This document shows positions 55,710 through 64,000 of a stretch of DNA of 64,000 bases, piece after piece. The position numbers and the translations under genes were made by a program. The DNA is from Janibacter terrae NBRC 107853 (GTDB taxonomy: Bacteria; Actinomycetota; Actinomycetes; Actinomycetales; Dermatophilaceae). The stretch is taken from assembly GCF_001591405.1 (NCBI RefSeq), contig NZ_BCUV01000007.1, positions 434,001-498,000 of the forward strand, given 5' to 3'. The first letter of the stretch is position 1, and every line of letters starts with the position of its first letter. The notes below the pieces were generated by a model. It did no database searches and was not told the origin of the DNA. It was given only the letters and a program-made list of their open reading frames with translations.

Positions 55710-56519
55710 TCAGAGGATCGAGTCGAGGAACTTCCGGGTCCGTTCGTGCGAGGGGTTGCCGAGGATCTGGTCCGGGGTCCCCTGCTCGAGCACCTGGCCC
55801 CGGTCGAACATCATCACCTTGTGCGAGACGTCGCGGGCGAACTTCATCTCGTGCGTGACGATGAGCATCGAGATGTCGGTCGAGTCGGCGACATCGCGCA
55901 GCACCTGCAGCACGTCACCCACGAGCTCGGGGTCGAGCGCGGACGTGACCTCGTCGAGCAGCAGGATCTTGGGGTCCATCGCGAGCGCGCGGGCGATCGC
56001 GACGCGCTGCTTCTGACCACCGGAGAGGCGGCTCGGGTGCTCCTCGGCGCGGTCCTTCAGCCCCACCTGGTCGAGCAGGGCGAGCCCGCGCTCACGCGCC
56101 TCGTCCTTGCTGCGCCCGAGCACGTGCACGGGCGCCTCGGTCACGTTGTCGATGACCGACATGTTGGGGAAGAGGTTGAAGTGCTGGAAGACCATGCCGA
56201 TCTTCTTGCGGGTCGCGGCGACCTCCTTCTCCCGCAACCGGATCCGCTTGCCGTCCCGCTTGTCGTGGGTGAGCGGTCGGCCGTCGATCCAGATGTAGCC
56301 GCCGGTGAGCTCCTCGAGCGTCATGACGAGCCGCAGGATCGTCGTCTTGCCCGACCCGCTCGGCCCGATGAGCGTGACGCGTTCACCCTGGGCGACGTCG
56401 AAGCTGAGCCCGGAGAGGACCGTGGTGTCCCCGAAGGACTTGTCGACGTCCTCGAAGCGGATGACCGGTGGCGTCGGGGACGAAGGGGAGGCCCCCGCGG
56501 TCGTCGTGTCAGTAGACAA
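55710..56519 (-). CDS. ehuA: Ectoine/amino-acid-type ABC transporter ATP-binding protein (EhuA-like)
   Basis: 269-residue ATPase of the polar amino-acid family: Walker A GPSGSGKT (52-59), Q loop MVFQHFNLFP, signature LSGGQKQR, Walker B ILLLDEVTSALD, His switch VTHEM. The insert KRIRLREKEVAATRKK before the Q loop is typical of EhuA. TTG 56519 with GGAG 7 nt upstream is preferred; GTG 56525 is too close to it. Overlaps ehuD by 11 nt. Confidence 0.85.
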   Translation of the reverse strand: MSTDTTTAGASPSSPTPPVIRFEDVDKSFGDTTVLSGLSFDVAQGERVTLIGPSGSGKTTILRLVMTLEELTGGYIWIDGRPLTHDKRDGKRIRLREKEVAATRKKIGMVFQHFNLFPNMSVIDNVTEAPVHVLGRSKDEARERGLALLDQVGLKDRAEEHPSRLSGGQKQRVAIARALAMDPKILLLDEVTSALDPELVGDVLQVLRDVADSTDISMLIVTHEMKFARDVSHKVMMFDRGQVLEQGTPDQILGNPSHERTRKFLDSIL

Positions 56520-57177
56520 GTGCACGCTCCAGTCTGCGGACGGCGACGGCCGTGACGAGGCTCGCCGCGAGGAAGATGAGGCCGGCGATGGTGAAGGCCT
56601 CGTTGTAGCGGAAGGTGTTGTTGCCGTACTGCTGGGCCACGGTGACCATCTCGAGCACGGTGATCGCGAAGAGGAAGGGCGTGTCCTTGAACATCGAGAT
56701 CGCCCAGTTCCCGAGGGCCGGCAACGTCGCCCGTAGCGCCTGCGGCAGGACGACGGCCCGCCAGGTGCGGCCCTGGGGCAGGCTGAGCGCACGCGCCGCC
56801 TCCCACTGGCCGCGGTCGACCGAGGCGATGCCGGCGATGTACGACTCGGCCATGTACGTCGCGTAGTGCACGCCGATGACCGCGGTGCCCACCCACATGA
56901 GGTCCCAGCTGACCGGCACGAGGAAGCTCGCGAAGAGCAGCTGGACGATGAGGGGGGTCATCCGGATGACGTCCATGACCCAGCGCAGCAGCGCCGACAG
57001 CGCCCGCGGCAGGACCTCGGTGATCACGGCGAGCAGCAGCCCGAGCGAGGCGGCGATGGCCGTGCCCAGCACGGTGACGAGCAGGGTGACCTTGACGAAG
57101 ACGGAGAGCAGCTCCGGCAGCAGCTCGGCGGCGGCCTCCCAGCTCCAGAACTCCTCGAAGGTGATCGCGGGCATCAT
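56509..57177 (-). CDS. ehuD: ABC transporter permease (EhuD-like)
   Basis: 222 residues, five helices, HisMQ-type permease with the coupling loop EAARALSLPQGRTWRAVVLPQALRATLPALGN and RMTPLIVQLLF. ATG 57177 overlaps the ehuC stop (TGATG). Pairs with EhuC to form the transmembrane channel. Confidence 0.87.
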   Translation of the reverse strand: MMPAITFEEFWSWEAAAELLPELLSVFVKVTLLVTVLGTAIAASLGLLLAVITEVLPRALSALLRWVMDVIRMTPLIVQLLFASFLVPVSWDLMWVGTAVIGVHYATYMAESYIAGIASVDRGQWEAARALSLPQGRTWRAVVLPQALRATLPALGNWAISMFKDTPFLFAITVLEMVTVAQQYGNNTFRYNEAFTIAGLIFLAASLVTAVAVRRLERALVY

Positions 57178-57878
57178 CAGATGCTCACCCCCGCTGTCGC
57201 GTGCGTGCCCCGGACGGGCATGCCGAGCCGGCGGCGCGCGCGCTTCTCGAGCTGCCTCAGGCCCTGCGAGAGCACGAGCGCGATGAGGTAGTAGGCGAGC
57301 AGGCCGACGCTGTAGGCGAAGATCGTCGCCCCCGTGCTGCTGCGCAGCTCCTCGACCTCGTAGGTGAGGTCCTGCAGCCCGATGAAGAGCGCGACCGCCG
57401 TGCCCTTGACGAGCATGATCAGCAGGTTGTTGTACCCGGAGAGCATGAGCGCCCAGGCCTGCGGCCAGATGATCCGCCGCATCCGCGTCAGCGGCGACAT
57501 GTTGAGGGCGGTGGCGCCCTCCCACTGGCCCTTGTCGACCGCGTTGATCGAGCCGCGCACGATCTCGGCGCCGTAGGCACCGTAGTTGAGCCCGAGGGCG
57601 ATGACGCCGGTGAGGACCGCGTCCCAGCTCACGCCGAAGAGCGGCATGACGTAGTACAGCCAGAAGAGCTGCACGACGAGGGAGGTCCCGCGGAAGAACT
57701 CGACGACGACCGTGGAGAGCCACCGCACGGGCGCGACCCGGCTGATCGACAGCAGCCCGAGCAGGACGGAGACGAGGAAGGCGACGAGCGCCCCGCCGAG
57801 GGTGAGCTGGAGCGTGACGAGCACGCCCTCGCCCAACCGCGGCAGGGCATCCCGCAGCGCGTCGAGGTTCTCGGTCAC
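57177..57878 (-). CDS. ehuC: ABC transporter permease (EhuC-like)
   Basis: 233 residues: LVTLQLTLGGALVAFLVSVLLGL, FFRGTSLVVQLFWLYYVMPLFG and the EAA loop EGATALNMSPLTRMRRIIWPQAWALMLSGYNN. GTG 57878 overlaps the ehuB stop by 4 nt. The gene order B-C-D-A matches ehuBCDA operons of other bacteria. Confidence 0.87.
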   Translation of the reverse strand: MTENLDALRDALPRLGEGVLVTLQLTLGGALVAFLVSVLLGLLSISRVAPVRWLSTVVVEFFRGTSLVVQLFWLYYVMPLFGVSWDAVLTGVIALGLNYGAYGAEIVRGSINAVDKGQWEGATALNMSPLTRMRRIIWPQAWALMLSGYNNLLIMLVKGTAVALFIGLQDLTYEVEELRSSTGATIFAYSVGLLAYYLIALVLSQGLRQLEKRARRRLGMPVRGTHATAGVSI

Positions 57879-58762
57879 TTCGCGTCGGGCAGCTCGCCCG
57901 CGCAGAGCTGCTCGGTGGTCAGGTCACCCTTGGGGCGCTCGGCGTCGGTGAAGCCGAACTCGCCGATGACCTCCTCGTAGGACGCCTTGTCCTTGGTGAT
58001 CTTGGCGAGCTCCTTGTTGTAGGCGTCGCGCAGCGTCTCGTCCTCCTTGCGGAAGACGGTCGCGCCGGCGCCGACCTGCTCCTTGCCGTCGACGACAGCG
58101 ACGAAGGGCTCGGTCACCTCGACCTTGGCGTCCGGGCTCTTCTCCGCCATCGCGCGAAGGGAGATCCCCGTCAGCGCGAAGACGTCACCGCGGCCGCGGG
58201 TCACCGCGTCCATGCCGTCCTGCGGGCTGCCGACCTCGGTCGCCTTGATCCCCAGGGACTTGGCGTAGTCGGACTCGATCGCGCCGGACATCGTGACGAG
58301 CTTGGCGCCCGACTCCTTGACGTCGTCGAGGTCCTTGAGGTTCTTGGGGTTGCCCTCGGGGACCATGAGCGCGGTCGTGTAGAGGATCTCCGGGTCACCG
58401 AAGGAGGCCTGCTTGCACCGATCCGGCAGGATCGACATGCCCGCGGAGATGACGTCGAAGCGTCCGGCGTTCAGGCCGGGGATGAGCGAGCCCCACTCGG
58501 TCTTGACGCCCTTGACCTCGTTGATCCCCATCTCCTTGAAGATCTTCTTGTGCAGCGCGATCGTGGCGCCGGTGAGCTCGCCGTCCTTCTCGTAGGAGTA
58601 GGGCTCCTCGCCGGCGAAGGCGACGGTGACGCTGCCCTTCTCCTTGAGCTGGGCGAGCTTGTCCCCCGACCCCTCGCTGTCGGAGTCTGAGCTCCCGCAG
58701 GCCGCGAGGACCAGGGCGAGCATGAATGCGGCGGATCCGGCCAGGGTGCGAGAGTGACGCAC
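57875..58762 (-). CDS. ehuB: Substrate-binding lipoprotein of the Ehu-type ABC transporter
   Basis: 295 residues from GTG 58762 (GGGGAGG 6 nt upstream). Lipobox LAAC (Cys22), then an SBP_bac_3 domain with TVAFAGEEPYSYEKDGELTGATIALHKKIFKEMGI and EWGSLIPGLNAGRFDVISAGMSILPDRCKQASF, close to EhuB, which binds ectoine and hydroxyectoine. Other polar amino acids remain possible, as binding residues were not checked. Divergent from a two-component system. Confidence 0.82.
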   Translation of the reverse strand: MRHSRTLAGSAAFMLALVLAACGSSDSDSEGSGDKLAQLKEKGSVTVAFAGEEPYSYEKDGELTGATIALHKKIFKEMGINEVKGVKTEWGSLIPGLNAGRFDVISAGMSILPDRCKQASFGDPEILYTTALMVPEGNPKNLKDLDDVKESGAKLVTMSGAIESDYAKSLGIKATEVGSPQDGMDAVTRGRGDVFALTGISLRAMAEKSPDAKVEVTEPFVAVVDGKEQVGAGATVFRKEDETLRDAYNKELAKITKDKASYEEVIGEFGFTDAERPKGDLTTEQLCAGELPDAK

Positions 58763-58839
58763 GACTACCTCCCCCTCGGAGGGTCTTCCCCAGGGCGCTC
58801 CCGGTCCGCCGAGTCCCTCCACCCGACCAAATCGAGGGG

Positions 58840-58876
58840 CGAAGGGGGGCGCTAGAGCCCGCGCGGACCCCCTTCG
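58840..58876. other. Inverted repeat built on CGAAGGGGG upstream of ehuB
   Basis: Arms CGAAGGGGG and CCCCCTTCG (9 bp) enclose a 19-nt loop that itself contains GCGC/GCGC. It lies 77 bp upstream of the ehuB start and 83 bp upstream of the response-regulator start, so it is not a normal gene-end terminator. It could insulate the divergent promoters or bind a regulator. Confidence 0.5.
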
Positions 58877-58959
58877 TTGTGAGTCCGTGACCTGCCGAGG
58901 ACACCTCGCCCCAGAGATCTCCCAGCCAACGCCCAGACACCGGGCGCACACTCGATCCG

Positions 58960-59676
58960 GTGAGCACCTCAGCCATCTCCCCGGACGAGAGCCCCTGCCT
59001 CCTCGTGGTCGAGGACGAGCCCAACATCCGCGAGCTCCTCGCCACGTCGCTGCGCTTCGCGGGCTTCGAGGTCCAGGTCGCCGGCGACGGGCAGGCCGCG
59101 CTCGACGCCGTGCACCGCCTCGAGCCCGACCTCATCGTCCTCGACGTCATGCTGCCCGACATCGACGGCTTCGAGGTCGCCGCCAAGCTGCGGGCCGCCG
59201 AGCGCCGTCAGCCGATCCTCTTCCTCACCGCCCGCGACTCCCTCGACGACAAGCTCAAGGGCCTCACGGTCGGGGGCGACGACTACGTGACCAAGCCCTT
59301 CTCGCTCGAGGAGGTCATCGCCCGCATCCGCGTCATCCTGCGGCGGACCCAGGATGTGCCGAGCGCCGAGTCGGTGCTGCGCTTCGCCGACCTCGAGCTC
59401 GACGACGAGGGCCACGAGGTGCGCCGCGCGGGCCGGTCGATCGACGTCTCGCCGACCGAGTTCAAGCTGCTGCGCTACCTGATGCTCAACCCCAACCGGG
59501 TGCTGTCCAAGGCGCAGATCCTCGACCACGTCTGGGACTACGACTTCCGCGGCGAGATGGGGATCGTCGAGTCCTACATCTCCTACCTGCGGCGCAAGAT
59601 CGACACCGACGGCCTGCCACCGCTCATCCACACCAAGCGCGGCTTCGGCTACGTGCTGCGACTTCCGCCGGAGTGA
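58960..59676 (+). CDS. OmpR-family response regulator
   Basis: 238 residues: receiver domain with LLVVEDEP, phospho-acceptor Asp62 (LIVLDVMLPDIDG) and Lys in YVTKPF, then a winged-helix DNA-binding domain (VSPTEFKLLRYLMLNPNRVLSKAQILDHVWDYDFRGE...SYISYLRRKID...TKRGFGYVLR), TcrA/MprA-like. Stop overlaps the sensor kinase GTG. Possible targets are the divergent ehu operon or the HtrA-like gene downstream. Confidence 0.9.
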   Translation: MSTSAISPDESPCLLVVEDEPNIRELLATSLRFAGFEVQVAGDGQAALDAVHRLEPDLIVLDVMLPDIDGFEVAAKLRAAERRQPILFLTARDSLDDKLKGLTVGGDDYVTKPFSLEEVIARIRVILRRTQDVPSAESVLRFADLELDDEGHEVRRAGRSIDVSPTEFKLLRYLMLNPNRVLSKAQILDHVWDYDFRGEMGIVESYISYLRRKIDTDGLPPLIHTKRGFGYVLRLPPE

Positions 59677-61154
59677 GCGTGGAGCGGGTCACCGCGCCCC
59701 TGGTGCGCAAGCTCGAGGCGATGCCGCTCACGTGGCGGCTCATCGTCATCCTGCTGACCCTGCTGATGACCGGCCTCCTGGCGACCTCCCTCACGACCGC
59801 CTACCTCCTGCAGCGAGACCTCAAGGCCAATGTCGACGACCAGCTCCGGGCCGTCGCCGAGCCGGTCGCCGAGGACACCTCCGGTCTCCTGACCCAGGGC
59901 GAGGAGGACACGAGCTTCTACCGGCGCGACATGCGCTCGGGGCCGACCAACTTCTTCTTCGTCCGCCAGCCCGCCGACGGCTCCCCGTGGCAGTACCGCC
60001 TGCCGACCGGTGAGACGACCCAGCCCGATGTACCGTCGCTCGCCCTGGACGACCCTCGGGTGCGGACCCGCCAGCCCTTCACCGTCACCTCGGCCGACGG
60101 CCGGACCCGCTGGCGCTTCATCGCCGGCCCCTACACCGACGGCTCGACCTTCGCCGTCGGCATGCCGATGACCGGGGTCAACGAGGTCATCCAGCGCTTC
60201 GCCGTCGTCACCGCGGTCGTCGGCCTCGCGGCCCTCGTCACCTGCGGGCTGCTCGGCTGGTTCGCGACGCGCCGGGCCTTCCGCCCCCTTCGTCGCATCG
60301 AGGACACCGCCGCCGCGATCGCCGCGGGCGACCTGGCCCGACGGGTACCCGTGCGGCACAGCCACGACGAGGTGGCCAGCCTCAGCGAGTCGCTCAACTC
60401 GATGCTCGGCCAGATCGAGCGCAGCTTCGCCGTGCAGGAGGCCTCCGAGACCAAGATGCGCCAGTTCGTCGCCGACGCCAGCCACGAGCTGCGCACCCCG
60501 CTCGCCACCGTGCGCGGGTACGCCGAGCTCTACCGGCAGGGCGCCGTCCAGGGGCCTGCCCAGACGAGCCAGGCCCTGGAGCGCATCGAGGGCGAGGCCT
60601 CGCGCATGACCGGCCTCGTCGACGACCTGCTGCTCCTCGCCCGCCTCGACGACCAGCGACCGCTCGAGCTCGCCGAGGTCGATCTCGTCGTCCTGTGCGC
60701 CGAGACCGTGCACGACGCCCGTGCCCGCGCGCCGCACCGCCGCATCCAGCTCGTCGGCCTCGACGGCGAGCTCACCCCGGTGATGCTGCGTGGTGACGAC
60801 GGCCGGCTGCGCCAGGTGCTCAGCAACCTCATCGGCAACGCGCTCATGCACACCGCCGACCACGTCCTCGTCGAGGTGCGCACGGGTCAGGTCGGCGACC
60901 GTGCCGTCATCGAGGTGCGCGACCACGGGGCCGGCATCGACCCGCGCGTCGCAGAGCGCGTCTTCGAGCGCTTCTTCCGCGTCGACAAGGCGCGCTCGCG
61001 CGCCCGGGGCGGCAGCGGCCTCGGGCTGGCGATCGTGGCCGCGATCGTCTCCCAGCACCACGGCTCGGTGACGGTCCTGGAGACCCCCGGCGGCGGCGCG
61101 ACCTTCCGCGTCGAGCTGCCGGCCGGCGCTCCGGTCCGCCCCGCCCGCGTCTGA
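59673..61154 (+). CDS. Two-component sensor histidine kinase
   Basis: 493 residues: helix 1 (about 19-45), an extracytoplasmic domain of about 125 residues, helix 2 (about 175-198), HAMP (200-252), then the H box DASHELRTPLA with His271, N box LSNLIGNALMHTA and G boxes RDHGAGI and GGSGLGLAIV. GTG 59673 overlaps the regulator stop (GTGA). The signal is unknown. Confidence 0.9.
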   Translation: MSVERVTAPLVRKLEAMPLTWRLIVILLTLLMTGLLATSLTTAYLLQRDLKANVDDQLRAVAEPVAEDTSGLLTQGEEDTSFYRRDMRSGPTNFFFVRQPADGSPWQYRLPTGETTQPDVPSLALDDPRVRTRQPFTVTSADGRTRWRFIAGPYTDGSTFAVGMPMTGVNEVIQRFAVVTAVVGLAALVTCGLLGWFATRRAFRPLRRIEDTAAAIAAGDLARRVPVRHSHDEVASLSESLNSMLGQIERSFAVQEASETKMRQFVADASHELRTPLATVRGYAELYRQGAVQGPAQTSQALERIEGEASRMTGLVDDLLLLARLDDQRPLELAEVDLVVLCAETVHDARARAPHRRIQLVGLDGELTPVMLRGDDGRLRQVLSNLIGNALMHTADHVLVEVRTGQVGDRAVIEVRDHGAGIDPRVAERVFERFFRVDKARSRARGGSGLGLAIVAAIVSQHHGSVTVLETPGGGATFRVELPAGAPVRPARV

Positions 61155-61168
61155 CCCCCTTCGACCCC

Positions 61169-61248
61169 GCATTCCCCTAGGGCAATGCAGACGAACGGTC
61201 GCGCAAGGCCGCATTGCCCTAGGGCAATGCAGACGAACGGTCGCACAG
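61169..61248. repeat. Tandem pair of GCATTnCCCTAGGGCAATGC palindromes (locus 2)
   Basis: Two direct copies of a unit of about 38 bp start at 61169 and 61211, each a 20-bp palindrome (61169-61188; 61211-61230, the latter perfect) followed by AGACGAACGGTCGC. Lies between the sensor kinase stop and the HtrA-like gene. The palindrome is shared with the pair at 46156-46207. Confidence 0.85.
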
Positions 61249-61326
61249 GAACCCCACAGGTGGGGCCAAGGGTCGTCCGAAGTCCGCGCGCGAGAGTGAG
61301 GGCACCGCTTCGGACAAGGAGACCTG

Positions 61327-62592
61327 ATGAGCCAGCCCACCGCGCCGCTGCCGCCGCACCAGCCGCGACAGGACGGCCCCACGCCGACCACCCCGTACAC
61401 GACGGCACTCGCCGCACCCCCTCCGCCCCGCCTGCCGCGGCACGGGGGGCGCCGGTTCGGTGAGCTGGCCGCTGTCGGCCTCCTGTCCGCGGCACTCGCC
61501 ACCGGTGGCACGTGGGGGGCCATCAGCCTCGCCGACACCGGCCCGGCCACGGTCGCGACCGCGTCCGACACGGCCTCGAGCGGGGCGGACGTCGTCCCGG
61601 TGAGCAGCGCCGCGAAGACCAACCCGGACTGGAACGCGGTGACGGCGGCCGTCTCTCCGAGCGTCGTGTCCATCACGGTGCAGGGCAACGGGGCCGGCGG
61701 AGAAGGCTCCGGCGTGGTGATCGACACCAAGGGCCACGTGCTGACCAACCACCACGTCGTGAGCGGCGCCGGCGACAACCCCCAGATCACGGTGACGCTC
61801 GCCGACGGCAAGACCTACGAGGCGACGATCGCGGGTGAGGACGCCTCCACCGACCTCGCCGTGGTGACGCTCACCGACCCACCCGAGGGCCTCACGCCGA
61901 TCACCGTCGGCTCGTCCGACCAGCTGCAGGTCGGCGACCCCGTCATGGCGATCGGCAACCCCCTCGGTCTCTCCGGCACCGTGACCACGGGCATCGTGAG
62001 CGCGCTCAACCGTCCCGTGACGACGAGCTCGAGCGAGGGCCAGGGCCAGTCGCCCTTCGGGCAGCCGCAGGGCGCGCCGGTCGTGACCTCCGCGATCCAG
62101 ACCTCGGCCGCGGTCAACCCGGGCAACTCCGGAGGGGCGCTCGTCGACGCTGCCGGCCGGCTCGTCGGGATCAACTCCTCCATCGCCAGCCTCGGTGGCT
62201 CCGGCGGGCAGTCCGGCAGCATCGGCATCGGCTTCGCCATCCCCGTCGACGAGGCGAGCTGGATCGCCCAGCAGCTCATCGAGGACGGCTCGGCCCAGCA
62301 CGCCTTCCTCGGGGTCACCCCGAGCGACGGCACCGCGACCCAGGGGGCCGCGAGCCGGTCGGGCGCGAAGGTCGAGTCCGTCTCCGGCGGTAGCCCCGCC
62401 GCCGAGGCGGGCCTGCGCGAGGGCGACCTCATCGTCGCCGTCGACAAGGCGCCGGTCTCCTCGGCCGAGTCCCTCGTCGGGCTCGTCCATGCGCACAAGA
62501 TCGACACCACCGTCGACCTCGCCGTCATCCGCGACGGCAAGGAGCTGTCGATCACGGCGACCCTGGGCACCGCGCCCACCACGACCTCCTGA
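61327..62592 (+). CDS. HtrA/DegP-like membrane-anchored serine protease with PDZ domain
   Basis: 421 residues: Pro-rich cytoplasmic tail, one helix (about 47-69), trypsin-like domain with His143 (TNHHVV), Asp176 (DASTDLAVV) and Ser268 (NPGNSGGA), then a PDZ domain (about 310-415, VESVSGGSPAAEAGLREGDLIVAVDKAPV). Envelope protein quality control, PepD type. AGGAG stands 6 nt before ATG 61327. In mycobacteria pepD is next to the mprAB two-component genes, as here, so the kinase pair may control it. Confidence 0.9.
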   Translation: MSQPTAPLPPHQPRQDGPTPTTPYTTALAAPPPPRLPRHGGRRFGELAAVGLLSAALATGGTWGAISLADTGPATVATASDTASSGADVVPVSSAAKTNPDWNAVTAAVSPSVVSITVQGNGAGGEGSGVVIDTKGHVLTNHHVVSGAGDNPQITVTLADGKTYEATIAGEDASTDLAVVTLTDPPEGLTPITVGSSDQLQVGDPVMAIGNPLGLSGTVTTGIVSALNRPVTTSSSEGQGQSPFGQPQGAPVVTSAIQTSAAVNPGNSGGALVDAAGRLVGINSSIASLGGSGGQSGSIGIGFAIPVDEASWIAQQLIEDGSAQHAFLGVTPSDGTATQGAASRSGAKVESVSGGSPAAEAGLREGDLIVAVDKAPVSSAESLVGLVHAHKIDTTVDLAVIRDGKELSITATLGTAPTTTS

Positions 62593-62758
62593 GGGACCGC
62601 TCCTCGCTCAGGCGACTCACAGGTCGATGCCAGCGGCGTCCAAGCCGGGTGTCGCAGGATGGTCGCAGGAGCACAGGAGAGGGAAGCAACGCGTGCACGA
62701 TCGTCTCCTCCCCCGACACCGGCACCGACTTCCTCTGGCTCCCACAGGGGTGCTACCC

Positions 62759-62787
62759 CCGCCTTCGGGTGTGGCGTCTGAAGGCGG
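62759..62787. terminator. Hairpin downstream of the HtrA-like gene
   Basis: CCGCCTTC, 13-nt loop, GAAGGCGG. Lies about 170 nt past the protease stop in an otherwise empty 250-bp gap and just before a second, larger hairpin. A terminator for the protease gene is the simplest reading, though the distance is long. Confidence 0.45.
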
Positions 62788-62805
62788 CGCTGAGTAGCCG
62801 AACTC

Positions 62806-62843
62806 ATGCCCCCGGTGTGCCGACAACGGCACACTGGGGGCAT
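62806..62843 (+). promoter_or_regulatory. 17-bp hairpin covering the start region of the DUF2339 gene
   Basis: Arms ATGCCCCCGGTGTGCCG and CGGCACACTGGGGGCAT around loop ACAA; the single mismatch is a G-U pair in RNA. The right arm contains the GGGGG ribosome site and most of the first possible ATG (62842). As RNA it would hide the translation start; as DNA it could be an operator. Confidence 0.6.
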
Positions 62844-62847
62844 GAGC

Positions 62848-64000
62848 ATGTCAGGAGACCCGGTCCTCGAGAGGGTGCGCGCGATCGAGGACGACTTCGC
62901 GGACGCGATGTCGCGCATGTACGGAGTCGGCAACGAGCTGGCCCGCCTCCGCGCCCACCTCGCGACCGAGGCCACGCCCGAGCACCGGGCCCCCACGGCG
63001 GCCCCCTCCGTCCCGGTCGTCGAGGTCGGTGACGAGCTCCCGGCCGCGTCGGCCACCCCGCACGACCTGCCCGCGCAGACCGCCCCCGTGCCGGGGCTCG
63101 TGACGCCGCCGCCGGCGTCCCATGCTCCCGCCGCAGCCGCTGCTCCCCCCGCACCCGCCGTCCCGCTGCCGCCTACGATCCCGTGGTGGCAGCGCGACGG
63201 GCTCGTCGCCAAGCTGCTCGCCGTCGTCGGTGCCGCCATCACCCTCATCGGCGTCGCCTTCCTGCTCGCCCTGGCCATCCAGATGGGGTACTTCGGCCCG
63301 GTCGCCCGCGTCGTCAGCGGCGCGCTCCTCGCGGGCGCGCTCGTCGGGGCCGCGGTGCTCGTGCGCCGTCGCCCGGCCGGGACCGTCGGTGCGCTCGGTC
63401 TCGCCTCCACCGGCATCGCGACGGCCTACCTCGACGTCCTCGCGGTCACCTACGTCTACGCGTGGGTACCGCTCGCCGTCGGCATGGTGCTCGCCGGCCT
63501 GATCGCGCTCGGCGGCGTCCTCCTGGCCCGGGCGTGGGACAGCCAGCTGCTCGCGACGATCGCCGTGCTCGGCGTGGCCCTCATGGCACCTTTCGTCGGC
63601 ATCGACCACGGCCTGCTGACCGGCGCCTTCCTCCTCGTGCTCACCGCGGCCACCTGGCCGGCGCACATCGGCCGCCGCTGGCACGTGCTCGAGGCGGCGC
63701 GCATCGTCCCGACCGCGCTCTTCCTCTCGGTGCTCGCCGTGGCCGCGGAGCGGGCCGGCCTCGCGGCCCTGCTGGCGGTGCTCCTGGCCCTGCTCGTCGT
63801 CGGCAGCACCCTCGCCGGGGCCCGCACCGCGCGGCTGCCCGACCAGCTCGGCGTCCTGCTGCCCGTCGGCATCGCGCCCGCCGTCTTCGCCGGCCTCGCC
63901 GCCGACGACCGGTGGGTCGGCGCCGGCCTGCTCGTCGTCGCCACCTGCCTGCTCGTGCTCGTCGCCGTGCTGGCCGACCAGACCCCCGGCACACCGATCC
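62848..64000 (+). CDS. DUF2339 family polytopic membrane protein, 3' end outside window
   Basis: At least 384 residues, running off the end. An N-terminal helix (VRAIEDDFADAMSRMYGVGNELARLRAHL), an Ala/Pro-rich linker and the conserved WWQRDGLVAKLLAVVGAAITLIGVAFLLALAIQMGYFGP lead into repeated helices, the DUF2339 pattern. ATG 62848 is preferred because GGGGG lies 7 nt upstream; ATG 62842 is too close to it. Function unknown. Confidence 0.8.
   Translation, partial: MSGDPVLERVRAIEDDFADAMSRMYGVGNELARLRAHLATEATPEHRAPTAAPSVPVVEVGDELPAASATPHDLPAQTAPVPGLVTPPPASHAPAAAAAPPAPAVPLPPTIPWWQRDGLVAKLLAVVGAAITLIGVAFLLALAIQMGYFGPVARVVSGALLAGALVGAAVLVRRRPAGTVGALGLASTGIATAYLDVLAVTYVYAWVPLAVGMVLAGLIALGGVLLARAWDSQLLATIAVLGVALMAPFVGIDHGLLTGAFLLVLTAATWPAHIGRRWHVLEAARIVPTALFLSVLAVAAERAGLAALLAVLLALLVVGSTLAGARTARLPDQLGVLLPVGIAPAVFAGLAADDRWVGAGLLVVATCLLVLVAVLADQTPGTPI

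Noticed and set aside
61169-61248. CRISPR array
   Set aside because: Only two units, no spacers of regular length, no cas genes; the units are palindromic intergenic repeats.

Overview
The window is GC-rich actinobacterial chromosome. It has GTG/TTG starts, GTGA/ATGA gene overlaps, a c-di-AMP riboswitch ahead of an NlpC/P60 gene, an Mrp antiporter, and an XPB / helicase-associated / CspB / DUF3027 / SerC / citrate synthase neighbourhood of the kind found in mycobacteria and other Actinobacteria. Gene content and codon style suggest Micrococcales, perhaps Intrasporangiaceae. That placement is inference.

Two unlike segments meet near position 19,000. Positions 1 to about 18,960 look like an accessory island. 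It carries complex I antiporter-type subunits NuoM (cut by the window start) and NuoN, a DUF2752 protein, an exported thiol-redox set (CcdA, TlpA-like lipoprotein, VKOR, DsbA-like) and a metal-resistance set (CmtR-like regulator, frameshifted P1B ATPase, second ArsR regulator, CDF exporter). These are followed by a pile-up of insertion sequences: an IS3-family element split by an IS110 element, an IS256 fragment, and an IS256 copy split by a second IS3-family element with a 3-bp target duplication. A lipoprotein gene and a streptogrisin-type protease lie between the IS256 copies, and a 5'-truncated esterase follows. A 44-bp tRNA 3' end at 18,963-19,006, with no 5' half, marks the probable att border.

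From about 19,000 the window is orderly chromosome. First comes a stressosome-like operon (19,811-22,464) whose first gene encodes an unusual fusion: ECF-sigma-like regions, a Cys/His zinc-binding motif and an RsbT-type kinase. It is followed by RsbR, RsbS and a stand-alone RsbU-N-like protein. Divergent from it is the mrpA(B)CDEFG operon. Then come a riboswitch-controlled peptidoglycan hydrolase, a DtxR/IdeR-type regulator with an MFS gene, a thioesterase-like/SDR/iron-alcohol-dehydrogenase operon, pdxH, two tandem OafA-type acyltransferases with SGNH domains, citrate synthase, an LppX-like lipoprotein, serC, a GT-C mannosyltransferase-type gene, a MarR/MFS/small membrane protein operon, a purine permease, DUF3027, cspB, another MFS gene, the XPB helicase pair with HMG-CoA lyase, an Ehu-type amino-acid/ectoine ABC transporter, a two-component system, an HtrA-like protease and a DUF2339 gene cut by the window end.

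DNA-level signals include the heptamer CGAAGGG (either strand), frequent in the chromosome part and rare in the island, often building terminator stems. There is also a 20-bp palindrome GCATTnCCCTAGGGnAATGC in pairs at two intergenic sites, and a 17-bp hairpin covering the translation start region of the DUF2339 gene.
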